Positions 1 through 8,279 are shown, counted from the first letter of the stretch. The stretch is 42,655 nt of DNA from Rhodospirillaceae bacterium Spongia-Bin9 (GCA_900197615.1 FZLR01000018.1:1-42655), one strand, 5' to 3'. Numbers and translations are program-made. The notes: a model not told the origin generated them from the sequence alone.

Positions 1-56
1 TTCGGTGTTTCGGTGTTTCGGTGTTTCGGTGTTTCGGTGTTTCGGTGTTTCGGTGC
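1..56. repeat. 8-bp tandem repeat, about 7 copies
   Basis: Seven head-to-tail copies of TTCGGTGT run from the first base of the window. The last copy differs at one base (TTCGGTGC). The array may continue beyond the window edge. Period 8 is not a multiple of 3, so it is unlikely to be coding. It may be a variable-number repeat. No function can be assigned. Confidence 0.9.
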
Positions 57-106
57 TCTTGCCTGTTAGTTGATTCTCATTCAACAGCACTGCGTGGGTA
101 GGGCAA

Positions 107-125
107 TGTTGACTGAAAGTCAACA
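107..125. promoter_or_regulatory. Perfect 8-bp inverted repeat upstream of the aldolase gene
   Basis: The sequence TGTTGACTGAAAGTCAACA is a perfect 8+8 palindrome with a 3-base GAA centre. It is followed six bases later by a short T run (ACAATTTTGG). It could be an operator for a dimeric regulator of the aldolase/esterase pair. It could also be a weak terminator of a gene lying before the window. The region is clearly AT-richer than the genes that follow. Function is inferred only. Confidence 0.5.
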
Positions 126-240
126 ACAATTTTGGCTAATTTAACCGGTCCGTGATTTGGGTGGACTTGCGAGCGACAGCAGCTTGCTGGTTGCGGCCTC
201 TCTTGACACCAACATCGCCGATGCCTACGCCGTCCGCCTC

Positions 241-1011
241 ATGGACCTTCCCCGCAACCGCTTCAAACATGCCATCGCCGAAGGCCGGTTGCAGATCGGG
301 CTGTGGAGCACGCTGGGCAGCACGGTCGGGGCGGAAATCCTCGGCGACAGCGGCTATGACTGGCTGCTGCTCGATACCGAGCATTCGCCGAACGAGCTGC
401 CCGACCTGCTGGCCCAGATGCAGGCGCTCGGCCGCAGCGAATCCTCCGCGATCGTCCGCCCGGCCTGGAACGATACCGTCACGATCAAGCGCATCCTGGA
501 TATCGGCGCACAGAGCCTGTTGCTGCCCTATGTCCAGAATGCCGAAGAGGCGGCCGCCGCCGTCGCCGCGACCCGCTATCCGCCGGCCGGCGTGCGCGGC
601 GTCACCGGCAGCGGCCGGGCGGCGCGCTACGGCCGGGTGAAGGACTATGCCAGGCGCGCCCATGAGGAGCTTTGCGTCCTCGTGCAGGTCGAGACCCGGC
701 CGGCGCTCGGCGAACTGGAGGCCATCGCGGCCGTCGAGGGCGTGGACGGCGTCTTCATCGGGCCGGGAGATCTCGCCGCCTCCTTCGGCCTTGTCGGCCA
801 GCCGGGCCATCCGGACGTGCAGGCCGCGATCCGGGACGCCGTCGACCGGCTGAAAGCGGCGGGCAAGCCGGCCGGCATCCTGACGGTCAACCCGGACGAA
901 GCCCGGCGCTATATCGACTGGGGCTTCACCTTCGTCGCCGTCGGCATCGACCTGCTGCTGCTCGCGAGAGGCGCCGAGGCGCTGCGGGCCTCTTTCGGAG
1001 AACCCGCATGA
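241..1011 (+). CDS. HpcH/HpaI-family aldolase
   Basis: A class II, metal-dependent aldolase of the HpcH/HpaI family. Relatives cleave or form 2-keto-3-deoxy or 4-hydroxy-2-oxo acids, giving pyruvate plus an aldehyde. The 256-residue product fits the family length (about 250-270). Visible landmarks are the LLLDTEHSPN segment (H48, the position of the catalytic His in HpaI), the VQVETRP strand (E151) and IGPGDLAASFG (D177); E151 and D177 are the expected metal ligands. The ATG at 241 is chosen because family members begin a few residues before the RFKHAIAEG-like helix. The frame is also open from a TTG at 157, and no strong ribosome site supports either start. The stop overlaps the start of the downstream esterase (ATGA), so the two are probably co-translated. 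The physiological substrate is not predictable from sequence. Confidence 0.88.
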   Translation: MDLPRNRFKHAIAEGRLQIGLWSTLGSTVGAEILGDSGYDWLLLDTEHSPNELPDLLAQMQALGRSESSAIVRPAWNDTVTIKRILDIGAQSLLLPYVQNAEEAAAAVAATRYPPAGVRGVTGSGRAARYGRVKDYARRAHEELCVLVQVETRPALGELEAIAAVEGVDGVFIGPGDLAASFGLVGQPGHPDVQAAIRDAVDRLKAAGKPAGILTVNPDEARRYIDWGFTFVAVGIDLLLLARGAEALRASFGEPA

Positions 1012-1949
1012 CCATCGATCCCCAGATCGAGTGGGTGCTGGACCTGATCGAGAAGTCGCCCTATCCGCCGGTCTACACCCTGTCGCCGCCGGCCGCCCGC
1101 GCCCAGTACGACGAGACCGCCACCAAGCTGGATATCGATCCGGCGCCGATGGACTCTATCGTCGAGATCGCGCTCGGACGGGAGAGCCGGTTCGTGCGCA
1201 CCCGCCTCTACACGCCGCGGCAAACCGGAGAAGCCGATCCGCTGCTGGTCTGGCTCCACGGCGGCGGCTGGACCGTCGGCAGCCTCGATTCCTACGACCG
1301 GACCTGCCGCGGGCTCGCGGCGCAGGCCGATTGCCGGGTGCTGTCGGTCGATTACCGGCTTGCGCCGGAGCATCCGTTTCCCGCGGCGGTCGAGGATGCG
1401 ATGTTCGTGTGGGAGACCTTGCAGGCCCGGACGGCGGATTACGGCATCGATCCGGCGCGCATCGCGATCGGCGGCGACAGCGCCGGCGGGAACCTTTCCG
1501 CCGTGCTGTGCCACGAGGCCCGCAAGGCCGGCCTGCCCATGCCCTGCTTCCAGCTGCTGATCTATCCGGCGACCGACATGACCGGCGGCTTCCCGTCCCG
1601 AAAGACATTCGACGAAGGCTACCTGCTGGAAAAGGCGCACATGGCCTGGTTCGGCGACGGCTATGCCGGCGAGGCCGACCGCGCCGATCCGCGGATGTCG
1701 CCGCTGCGCTACCCGGATTTCGCCGGCCAGCCGCCCGCCGCCGTCCACACCGCCGGCTTCGACCCGCTGCAGGACGAGGGCATCGCCTATGCCGAAAAGC
1801 TCGAGGCCGCCGGCGTGCCGGTCGCCAGCCGCCACTATGCCGGCCTGATCCACGGCTACTTCAACATGGGCGGAGCCGTCGATGCGGCGCGGGCGGCCTT
1901 CGACGATGCCGCGGCCGACCTGCGCGCCGCGCTGCACCCCGAGACCTGA
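1008..1949 (+). CDS. Alpha/beta hydrolase, HSL-type esterase
   Basis: A 313-residue carboxylesterase/lipase-like hydrolase of the hormone-sensitive-lipase group. It shows the oxyanion-hole motif HGGGW (residues 84-88), the nucleophile elbow GDSAGG (S158), and a likely triad completed by D252 (GFDPLQDEG) and H282 (LIHGYF). There is no signal peptide, so it should be cytoplasmic. The ATG at 1008 overlaps the aldolase stop in an ATGA arrangement, which argues for translational coupling and a shared catabolic role. A plausible role is opening an ester or lactone that yields the keto acid handled by the aldolase, but that is inference. All catalytic positions appear intact. Confidence 0.9.
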   Translation: MTIDPQIEWVLDLIEKSPYPPVYTLSPPAARAQYDETATKLDIDPAPMDSIVEIALGRESRFVRTRLYTPRQTGEADPLLVWLHGGGWTVGSLDSYDRTCRGLAAQADCRVLSVDYRLAPEHPFPAAVEDAMFVWETLQARTADYGIDPARIAIGGDSAGGNLSAVLCHEARKAGLPMPCFQLLIYPATDMTGGFPSRKTFDEGYLLEKAHMAWFGDGYAGEADRADPRMSPLRYPDFAGQPPAAVHTAGFDPLQDEGIAYAEKLEAAGVPVASRHYAGLIHGYFNMGGAVDAARAAFDDAAADLRAALHPET

Positions 1950-2008
1950 CCGGCCGGACGGACCGGGGACGGAGGGATCTTTCCAACCGCCTGGTGGGAC
2001 TGGCCCCG

Positions 2009-3043
2009 CTACGCCGCCAGGGTGTAGAGCCTCACCGGCTCGGATCGACCGCGCAGTTCGACCGGTCCCAGGTCGGCGAAATCGCACCCAGCGACGCCGG
2101 CGAGCCGGTCGACAACGTCTGCCGAGACGAGAATATCCGCGTCGAGCTCCTTGCAGGCGGCTTCGATGCGCGCCGTCGTGTTCACGGTATCGCCGAGATA
2201 CACGATAGCCTGCTTCACCAACCCCATTTCGCCCGCCACCACCGGTCCCATGTGAAGGGCGGCACGGAATTCCGGTTCGATGCCGTAGGCATTCCGATAA
2301 GCGTCGCCCCGCCTTTCCAGCGCACGACGGACATCGCCGATACAGCGCACGCAGCGTCCCTGCTTCAAGCCGCGATCGGGCGTCCATGTCACGATAATTT
2401 CGTCGCCGACATAGTTATGGATTTCGCCCTGCGAAGCGAGAATCGGTTCGGTGGCGTCGCGAATGAAATCGTTCAGCAGGCGGTGGAACGCGACATGGCC
2501 GATCCGCTCGGCAATCGCGGTCGAATCGACCAGATCGACGAAAATGAAAATCCGCTCTTCCTCGCGCGGGCGGTAGTAGTAGCCGGTGAGGAATTTAACC
2601 AGCACGCCGCGCCCCAGCATCTGGCCGATCCGCACGATGGCGTTAATTGCGATACTTGCGGCAAACGAGGCCCCGACGGCGACCAGGAAGTTCGCCTCCC
2701 GCCAGCCCCACCCTTCGATTTCGACGCCCATGACAGGAAAGCTGGATCGGATCACGAGGGTGAAGACAGCGAGATAGAAAACCGAGCGCAGGATGACATT
2801 GACGAGGAACGGGGCGCGATTTAGCCAATGACGTGCCGCCGCACGCCGCGAATGCAATTCCAAACCGGCGACGATCAGGCTGATCAGAAACCCGTTGTAC
2901 GCACCGATCGCTACCGGCCCGGGGTCGAGAAACCCGCTCGGGCCGGTCATGGCGATCCCGAATGCGGCGCCGCCGATCGTCGAACAGGCAACGATAATTG
3001 CGAGCGTTCGTAGCGTATTTCGGTCCGTCGCGGTCAGGCCCAT
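2009..3043 (-). CDS. Membrane-anchored class III adenylate/guanylate cyclase
   Basis: The N-terminal half (residues 12-140) holds about four hydrophobic segments. The C-terminal half (about 160-340) is a class III nucleotide cyclase domain. The metal-binding Asp pair is visible in FVDLVDST (D170) and NYVGDEIIVTW (D214), and the later GDTVNTTARIE block is typical of these domains. The product should make cAMP (less likely cGMP) at the inner face of the membrane. The membrane part may sense a signal, but no named sensor domain is recognised. The gene is convergent with the upstream esterase and separated from it by about 60 bases. Substrate specificity (Lys/Asp versus Glu/Cys positions) was not resolved. 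Confidence 0.88.
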   Translation of the reverse strand: MGLTATDRNTLRTLAIIVACSTIGGAAFGIAMTGPSGFLDPGPVAIGAYNGFLISLIVAGLELHSRRAAARHWLNRAPFLVNVILRSVFYLAVFTLVIRSSFPVMGVEIEGWGWREANFLVAVGASFAASIAINAIVRIGQMLGRGVLVKFLTGYYYRPREEERIFIFVDLVDSTAIAERIGHVAFHRLLNDFIRDATEPILASQGEIHNYVGDEIIVTWTPDRGLKQGRCVRCIGDVRRALERRGDAYRNAYGIEPEFRAALHMGPVVAGEMGLVKQAIVYLGDTVNTTARIEAACKELDADILVSADVVDRLAGVAGCDFADLGPVELRGRSEPVRLYTLAA

Positions 3044-3088
3044 CCGGCACCAGTCCTTAGCCTGTCGGGTCGCTCATGCACGAACGGC

Positions 3089-4612
3089 CTAGACCCTGAC
3101 GAATGCACCGTGGAAACCCAGCGGCAGCGGATAGGGCAGCCAGGCCTGGGCGACCGGGCCAGCCGCAACCGCCCGTGCGTCGAACGCCGACAGACCGCTC
3201 ACGCCCTTCCGCCAGTCCAGCACCGTGCCGATCAGCCAGCCGTCGTCCTCGCGTTGGCCGCCCGGCTTCGGGACGAAGATATGCTCCTCCGGAATCCGGC
3301 CCGGCCCATAGTCGAAGCTTTCCACCCTGCCGCTTTCGAGGTCGCGCTTGACGACCGTGCGGAAATGCCAGCCCTCCGGATTGTCCGGGGCGCCCAGCGT
3401 GTAGACAAAGCGGTGCCGGCGGCCGACAGCGGCGGGCGCCACTTTGGCGAATTCCGCCTCTTCGCCGCGGCCGGCGATCCGGCCGTCGGTCTTCGGCGGC
3501 AGGACGATCTGCGCATAGCGCAGCGGCGCCGAGGGCCGGAACTCGCCCTTCATCGCATAACGCAGCGTCTCGGTGACGATGCCGGGATTGCCGGCGAGGC
3601 AATGGTCGAGCCGGATCGTGCCGTCGGCCTCTTCCCAGGCGTTGCCGTAATGGAAGCCGAAACAGGCCGGCAGGGCGTGCCAGCGGCGCTTGCCGAAATC
3701 GTCCTTGTCGACCACCAGCGCCCGGGTTTCCGCCTGCGGGTTCCAGACATGGGCATCGAGCACGCTGGCCCGTGCCGCCCGCGCAGGTTCGAACAGGAAG
3801 GGCTGGATCAGGATGACCAGCGATTTCCGGGTCACGACAAAATCGTGGATCAGCCCGATCGGGCCGGCATCGACCAGCCCGGCCTTCACCAGCTTGCCCG
3901 CCCGGTCGATATGGTAGAGCACGAGCGCCGGCCGCGGCAGCAGGTTGCAGCCGATGTTCCACAGGGTGCCGTCCGGATCGACCTTCGGATGGGCCGAGAA
4001 GGGGACGCCGCTCAGCCGCGGGCTCCAGCTCTTGAAGCCGCGCGCCGTCAGCGTCGCCTCGTCGAGCCGCGTGGCCGAGCCGCCTTCCCACAGCGCCATC
4101 AGTTCCCCGCCATGATGCAGGACGGAAATGTTCGCGGCGTTCATGCCGTCCGGTCCGCGGACCGGCGCGGCCTTGGGCAGATGGGTGCCGTAGCCGTTGT
4201 ACAGCCGCTTGCCGGCCGCATCCTCGCGATCGAGTTTCGGCGTCCGGATCGCCCGGCCGCGATGGGCGATGCGGCCGTCGGCGATGGCGAATTCCTGGAT
4301 CATGCCGTCGCCGTCGAACCAGTGGCGGTAGCGCTCGCCGAACCGGTCGTGGATCGACGGCCCGTTGCGGAAGAAGCGGCCCTTCAGCCCGGCCGGCCAT
4401 GTACCGGAAACGGTCAGGGCTTTCGCGTCGAGCCGGTCCGGCGGCGTTTTCCAGCCGAGCAGCATCGGGTTCCGCTCCAGGGCGGCGGCGAAGGTCTCGC
4501 CCCAGTCGTCGCCGGATGCGGCGAGCGCCGGTGCGAAGGGCGCAAGGCCGGCCAGCCCGGAAGCCGCCGAAGCGGCGAGGAAAGTGCGGCGGGAAATGTT
4601 CGTGTCGGTCAT
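3089..4612 (-). CDS. Carotenoid oxygenase (RPE65/CCD family), Tat-exported
   Basis: A 507-residue carotenoid cleavage dioxygenase-family protein, a seven-bladed non-haem iron enzyme that cleaves polyene or stilbene double bonds. The four expected iron-ligating histidines are visible: H208 (FSAHPK), H256 (LIHDFVV), H321 (FGFHYGN) and H501 (LGFHGAF). The N-terminus reads SRRTFLAA followed by a hydrophobic Ala-rich stretch, a twin-arginine signal, so the enzyme probably acts in the periplasm. The start is set by that signal. It lies 32 bases downstream of the DUF2141 gene on the same strand and is probably co-transcribed with it. The LytTR regulator gene is divergent. No carotenoid or retinal synthesis gene is in the window, so the substrate is open; lignostilbene-type substrates are an alternative. 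Confidence 0.93.
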   Translation of the reverse strand: MTDTNISRRTFLAASAASGLAGLAPFAPALAASGDDWGETFAAALERNPMLLGWKTPPDRLDAKALTVSGTWPAGLKGRFFRNGPSIHDRFGERYRHWFDGDGMIQEFAIADGRIAHRGRAIRTPKLDREDAAGKRLYNGYGTHLPKAAPVRGPDGMNAANISVLHHGGELMALWEGGSATRLDEATLTARGFKSWSPRLSGVPFSAHPKVDPDGTLWNIGCNLLPRPALVLYHIDRAGKLVKAGLVDAGPIGLIHDFVVTRKSLVILIQPFLFEPARAARASVLDAHVWNPQAETRALVVDKDDFGKRRWHALPACFGFHYGNAWEEADGTIRLDHCLAGNPGIVTETLRYAMKGEFRPSAPLRYAQIVLPPKTDGRIAGRGEEAEFAKVAPAAVGRRHRFVYTLGAPDNPEGWHFRTVVKRDLESGRVESFDYGPGRIPEEHIFVPKPGGQREDDGWLIGTVLDWRKGVSGLSAFDARAVAAGPVAQAWLPYPLPLGFHGAFVRV

Positions 4613-4644
4613 CGGATCGGTCCCGTTACGGTTGCCGGACAGGC

Positions 4645-5100
4645 TCAGTAGCCGATCGGCAGGTCGACGCCGGTCTTGCCTTCGACGGCAATGCTGGCGG
4701 CAGTGAAATCCGGCGGCCCGAAGCTGCCGGTCGCGCCGTTGCCGAAGCCGTAGCCTTCGGTGGGAACACCCAGCAGGTTGGTGTCGAGCTCGCCGTCGCC
4801 ATCGGTGTCGTGAAATCCGTTGACGGCGTAGCGGCCCGGCGCGAGTCCTGCGAAAGTGACTGAAAATCCGCCCTTTTGCGCCTTGCTCCAGGCGCCGGCG
4901 ACCGCGCCTTTCATATCGGGGAATTTCACGCCGGCGGCGGCGCGATGGAGAGCGACATAGATGCGGCCCTCGGCCGATTTGACGCCGCTCACCGCGATCG
5001 TCAGTTCGGCCGCCCGGGCCGTGTCGCTCATTGCGGGCGCAGCGAGCGCGAAAAAAACGGCGATGGCCGCCGCGACGGCGAAGCATGATTTTCGGTTCAT
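4645..5100 (-). CDS. DUF2141 exported protein
   Basis: A 151-residue protein with an N-terminal signal peptide (hydrophobic stretch at about residues 7-25). It is followed by a single beta-sandwich-like domain of the DUF2141 type, recognised by the pattern GRYAVNGFHDTDGDGELD and the closing GVPTEGYGFGN. The HDxDGDGELD segment resembles a calcium-binding loop. The ATG at 5100 is supported by a GGGAG ribosome site about 8 bases upstream. It is the first gene of the minus-strand pair with the carotenoid oxygenase. Its molecular function is unknown. Its genomic position suggests an extracytoplasmic partner, perhaps in binding or shuttling a lipophilic molecule, but that is inference. Confidence 0.85.
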   Translation of the reverse strand: MNRKSCFAVAAAIAVFFALAAPAMSDTARAAELTIAVSGVKSAEGRIYVALHRAAAGVKFPDMKGAVAGAWSKAQKGGFSVTFAGLAPGRYAVNGFHDTDGDGELDTNLLGVPTEGYGFGNGATGSFGPPDFTAASIAVEGKTGVDLPIGY

Positions 5101-5111
5101 CCTTGGGTACT

Positions 5112-5239
5112 CCCGTTCGAGTGCGTATCCTGCACCCGAGGAGTAGGTACGGCGGACGGCAATGACCAACGGCGGCTTCGCAAACGGGCCGGAAACTTCG
5201 CGAACGGTGCACGAAACGCCGTTCGCGCTTCGCGAATGG
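5112..5239. promoter_or_regulatory. Cluster of CCGTTCG / CTTCGCGAACGG repeats, candidate LytTR sites
   Basis: Three imperfect direct repeats of CTTCGCRAAYGG start at 5176, 5196 and 5228. The 20- and 32-base spacings are about two and three helical turns. Further CCGTTCG copies occur on the plus strand near 5112 and 5219. Read on the other strand, the 5196 copy contains ACCGTTCGC, close to the LytTR half-site consensus [TA][AC][CA]GTTN[AG][TG]. The cluster spans the divergent promoter region and the first codons of the LytTR gene. Autoregulation is inferred. Confidence 0.4.
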
Positions 5240-6025
5240 TTCACCTGGCGGCGGATGCGCTGGTACCTGGCCTCGCTTGCCGTTGCGATTCTGGTCCTGG
5301 GCTATCTCGGCCCGTTCGGCACCTATGTCCGCATGCCGTTCGGCGAGCGAATGGCGTATTGGGCCTGCGCGATGGCCGGCAACTGGCTGGTCGCCCTGGC
5401 CTGCATCCTGCCGACGATGACACGCCTCAGCGGCCGCTTGCCGGCCATCGCCTGCGTCCTGATCGGCAGCCTGATCGCCGCCGTGCCGGGGACGCTGCTC
5501 ATCGTGGCCATCGAGTTGCTGTTCGCCCACGCCGTGCCCGAGACGCTGTGGACCGGCGAATTGTTCCTTGCCGTCGCCCTGATCCATCTCGCGATGGGCC
5601 TGATCGTCTGGGGCACCATCGAGCTGCCGATGCGGCAGGCCGGCGGCGCACCCTTCTCGGAGTTGCCGGAGGCGGGAGCGCCGGACGGCGATTCGGACGG
5701 CGGCACAGCCGCGGCGGCGCCCCTGCTGGAGCGGCTGCCGGCCGACCGGCGCGGCCGGCTGCTGCATCTCCAGATGCGCGACCACTATGTCGAGATTTAC
5801 ACCGACCGGGGATCGGACCTGGTGCTGATGCGCTTCGGCGATGCGCTGAAAGAGCTGGGCGGAACGGAAGGGATGCAGGTCCACCGCTCGCACTGGATCG
5901 CGCGCACGGCCCTGAAGAAGGTTTCGCGGCGCGCCGGGCGGACGGTCGCCCTTCTGGCGAACGGCGCCGAGGTGCCGGTCAGCCGCCGCTACGCCAGAGC
6001 GCTGCGCGACGCGGATTGGGTCTGA
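5162..6025 (+). CDS. Membrane-anchored LytTR-family transcriptional regulator
   Basis: A 287-residue protein. About residues 30-160 contain four hydrophobic helices. Residues about 190-285 form a LytTR DNA-binding domain, seen in RGRLLHLQMRDHYVEIYTD, LKELGGTEGMQVHRSHWI and ANGAEVPVSRRYA. There is no response-regulator receiver domain, so DNA binding is probably controlled directly by the membrane part. The gene is divergent from the DUF2141/carotenoid oxygenase pair with only 61 bases between start codons, which makes it the obvious candidate regulator of that pair. A GAGGAG at 5138-5143 is rather far (18 bases) from the ATG, so the true start is slightly uncertain. The ligand is unknown. Confidence 0.9.
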   Translation: MTNGGFANGPETSRTVHETPFALREWFTWRRMRWYLASLAVAILVLGYLGPFGTYVRMPFGERMAYWACAMAGNWLVALACILPTMTRLSGRLPAIACVLIGSLIAAVPGTLLIVAIELLFAHAVPETLWTGELFLAVALIHLAMGLIVWGTIELPMRQAGGAPFSELPEAGAPDGDSDGGTAAAAPLLERLPADRRGRLLHLQMRDHYVEIYTDRGSDLVLMRFGDALKELGGTEGMQVHRSHWIARTALKKVSRRAGRTVALLANGAEVPVSRRYARALRDADWV

Positions 6026-6241
6026 ACCTTATCCGCCGCCGATGGAATCGCGGGGAAGGCGGGCCGCCGCCTTGGTTGGCGGTGAGAAACAAGCCCAAGC
6101 AAGAGAACTGGGCGGCAGTGATCCCCGAAAGGATGCAGGCTAGGACATTCGCATGAATCAAGTTCATGACCAACTAGCGAAATGGCTTGATTTTTGGAAT
6201 TCGTCCATCCATTGCTTCGCTTTTGATGTAGAGGAAAGCCG

Positions 6242-7435
6242 ATGAGCCTCTTGGAACCGGTACTGGCCTTAGCAACCATATTGATCGCGGTAGTTTCACT
6301 GGTCGCCATCATTCGTCCTATAGCTCGCCTTGGTCTTGGGACACGCAAACGAGCCTTGTCCGCTCTTGCCCTATCCTTCGTCGGCTTCGTCGCGGTAGCA
6401 ACTTTGTTTTCCGACGCTTCACCGGAGCCGCAATCGTCGAAATTGCAACCAACGCCTGCGACCACCGAAAAACAGCCAAGAAAGACGTCTCAATCTGATA
6501 CTGACGCCGACCCCAGCCCGAGCGTGCCAGCCAGTGATCCAATTTCGGGAAAGCAGGAACAACAAATAGCGACTGTCAGACCGAATTCATCGGCCTTAGT
6601 GAACGATAGCGACAAACATGTGCAGGATCATAGTTTTTCCATCAAGATTTCCAGGAAAAACAAAGCGGGCATCTGGCTTGCGGTGAACACGACGTTGCCA
6701 GACCATATAGACATCCGAGTTTCTATAAGCCGCGCTATTGTTAGGATTGAAGACAAGAAGATAGTTACCGATTCTGGAATAATTATGGAACAAGTACAGG
6801 AAAAATCCCTGTTCTCCTATTTTAATGAGAGAGAACGGCTTGAACAATGGAAGTCGCCGCGCTTCATCCTGATTGATGATTTGAAATGGCTTCAAGATCT
6901 GAAGAAGAATTTAGATGAAAAGTCCGCCGCCGGTATTCCCTATAAAGTTACAAATATCGCTGATGAAATTGAAATATCAGCATACACATATCGGAATAGA
7001 ATTGGCAAACCTTACGAAAAGAGAAAATTCAAAGGCCAATCAGATAGATACTTCAATACCAGATGGGACAAAAAAAGCGAGATTCAACTGCCTCGTTCTT
7101 GGACTGGTCCCGGAGTGACTGTATTGGAGCCTTCGATTGTAAACGCTTACTACTTGGAAGTGAACAAGACATACATATTGATTAAGGACGAAACTCCCAT
7201 CACAGAATCTAGGCGCGCCGCTGACTACAAAAATATGGAAAAAATGTTCGAAGGAATTCGATATTTACCAGCTGGAACACCGATTCGCGTCTTGGAAGTT
7301 GTCGGACACAAGGAAACCCGACCCTACCATCCCTCACCCCACTATCGTGTATCACTTCCAGAGTATTCGGATGTACAAGGCTGGATTCTGAGTACTGCTT
7401 TATCGCCAGATGGCGTAAAAGTTGTCACACAATAG
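6242..7435 (+). CDS. Unknown membrane-anchored protein with C-terminal SH3-like segment
   Basis: Not recognised as a named family. The 397-residue product has two hydrophobic helices near the N-terminus (about residues 6-27 and 38-58). A long Pro/Ser/Thr/Gln-rich, probably disordered linker (about 60-115) is followed by a mixed alpha/beta region rich in Lys and Ile. The last 60 residues resemble a bacterial SH3 fold (AGTPIRVLEVVG, YRVSLPE, GWILSTAL). A strong ribosome site (GAGGAAA) precedes the ATG at 6242 by about 6 bases. The reading frame is intact, in contrast to the decayed neighbours 7538-8279 and 8310-8516. Composition and codon use mark it as foreign. A cell-envelope or surface role is possible from topology alone. 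Confidence 0.75.
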   Translation: MSLLEPVLALATILIAVVSLVAIIRPIARLGLGTRKRALSALALSFVGFVAVATLFSDASPEPQSSKLQPTPATTEKQPRKTSQSDTDADPSPSVPASDPISGKQEQQIATVRPNSSALVNDSDKHVQDHSFSIKISRKNKAGIWLAVNTTLPDHIDIRVSISRAIVRIEDKKIVTDSGIIMEQVQEKSLFSYFNERERLEQWKSPRFILIDDLKWLQDLKKNLDEKSAAGIPYKVTNIADEIEISAYTYRNRIGKPYEKRKFKGQSDRYFNTRWDKKSEIQLPRSWTGPGVTVLEPSIVNAYYLEVNKTYILIKDETPITESRRAADYKNMEKMFEGIRYLPAGTPIRVLEVVGHKETRPYHPSPHYRVSLPEYSDVQGWILSTALSPDGVKVVTQ

Positions 7436-7537
7436 ATGATCGATTCATGAGTGTCTGTCACAGCGGCATTTAGCCTCTATTCGACATCTATGGGCTCTAC
7501 AGGTAATTTATGCTTGGCGCGATCGCCGAGAGGACAT

Positions 7538-8279
7538 ATGGATTCCTTAAGAATTCCGACTTGGCCTGTTAATGGAATAAACAGGCGATTGCCGTATTTG
7601 ATCCACTAGCTGGATAGCTGCAAACCTGATATCGTGGCGCTTTGAAAAATCCATGGATCGGCGAAGAGTTGGCCTGCAAAAGAATTGAATGGCATCGGCT
7701 ACTGTGCTGTCACGTTTCCGCCAAGTTTCTGCTAAGATTTCGGCGTTGGTATCTTGATTCGAAGACCCTCGGTTCGGCCGAAAATCCTCCAATGCGGTTT
7801 GCCTGGTCGGTAACATGATGGCGCAAGGTTATTGACGGTCGAAGTTGGTGATCTGATTTTCTCATCAATCTATGTGCCGGTAAAAAACACGAATAAGAAT
7901 AGCCAGTTTACGCGACTTTACAAAGTATGAAGATTGTTATCTCGACGCAACAAAGCGAATCGTTTTATGCGGTGACTTCAATATGAATGAGAAGTCGGCA
8001 ACGAAAGAGGAGCGACAGATTTTGGAATAAGTAACGGATGTGGTATATAAAGATTTGTACCCTTGTTCTTGCCCCAAGGAGGATGGCTTTAGCTTTGGGA
8101 AAAGTCGCCTTGGGCCGGTCGACGCCGGACTTAATTGGGTTCTAGGTACACAAGAAATTGTCGACAGTGTTCGAGTTGTTTGGGTGGATTTGAAATATCG
8201 GGGATCGATTCCACGATTGATGCGTGAGGGGTGGACGCTGAGTGCGCCGCTTATTGTGAACTTGGAAAGATACGTTTGA
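7538..8279 (+). pseudogene. Decayed exodeoxyribonuclease III gene (xthA-like)
   Basis: Translation of one frame from an ATG at 7538, preceded by GAGAGGA, gives an XthA-like order of motifs. These are PTWPVNGINRRLPYLIH, LDSCKPDIVAL, KELNGIGYCAV, FGVGILIRRP, GDLIFSSIYVPV, IVLCGDFNM and APLIVNLE. The remnant is about 247 codons long; intact XthA is about 255-270. It is broken by in-frame stops at 7607 (TAG), 7643 (TGA), 7733 (TAA), 7811 (TAA) and 8028 (TAA), and by a frameshift between about 7919 and 7958. The Glu of the LQET motif is gone (a stop followed by K), and the terminal SDH catalytic motif reads TLS. The GDFN motif survives. The gene is certainly non-functional as read. The short open frames inside it are fragments. 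Confidence 0.85.

Noticed and set aside
1-56. CRISPR-like repeats
   Set aside because: Units are 8 bases with no spacers between them.
6026-6241. tRNA or att site at the left island edge
   Set aside because: No cloverleaf or repeat matching the right edge could be found by eye.
7547-7816. Minus-strand 89-codon open frame as a small gene
   Set aside because: It lies antisense within the decayed exodeoxyribonuclease III remnant and has no recognisable features.
8040-8279. A 79-codon plus-strand frame as an independent protein
   Set aside because: Its product is the C-terminal piece of the broken xthA-like gene, continuing its motif order.
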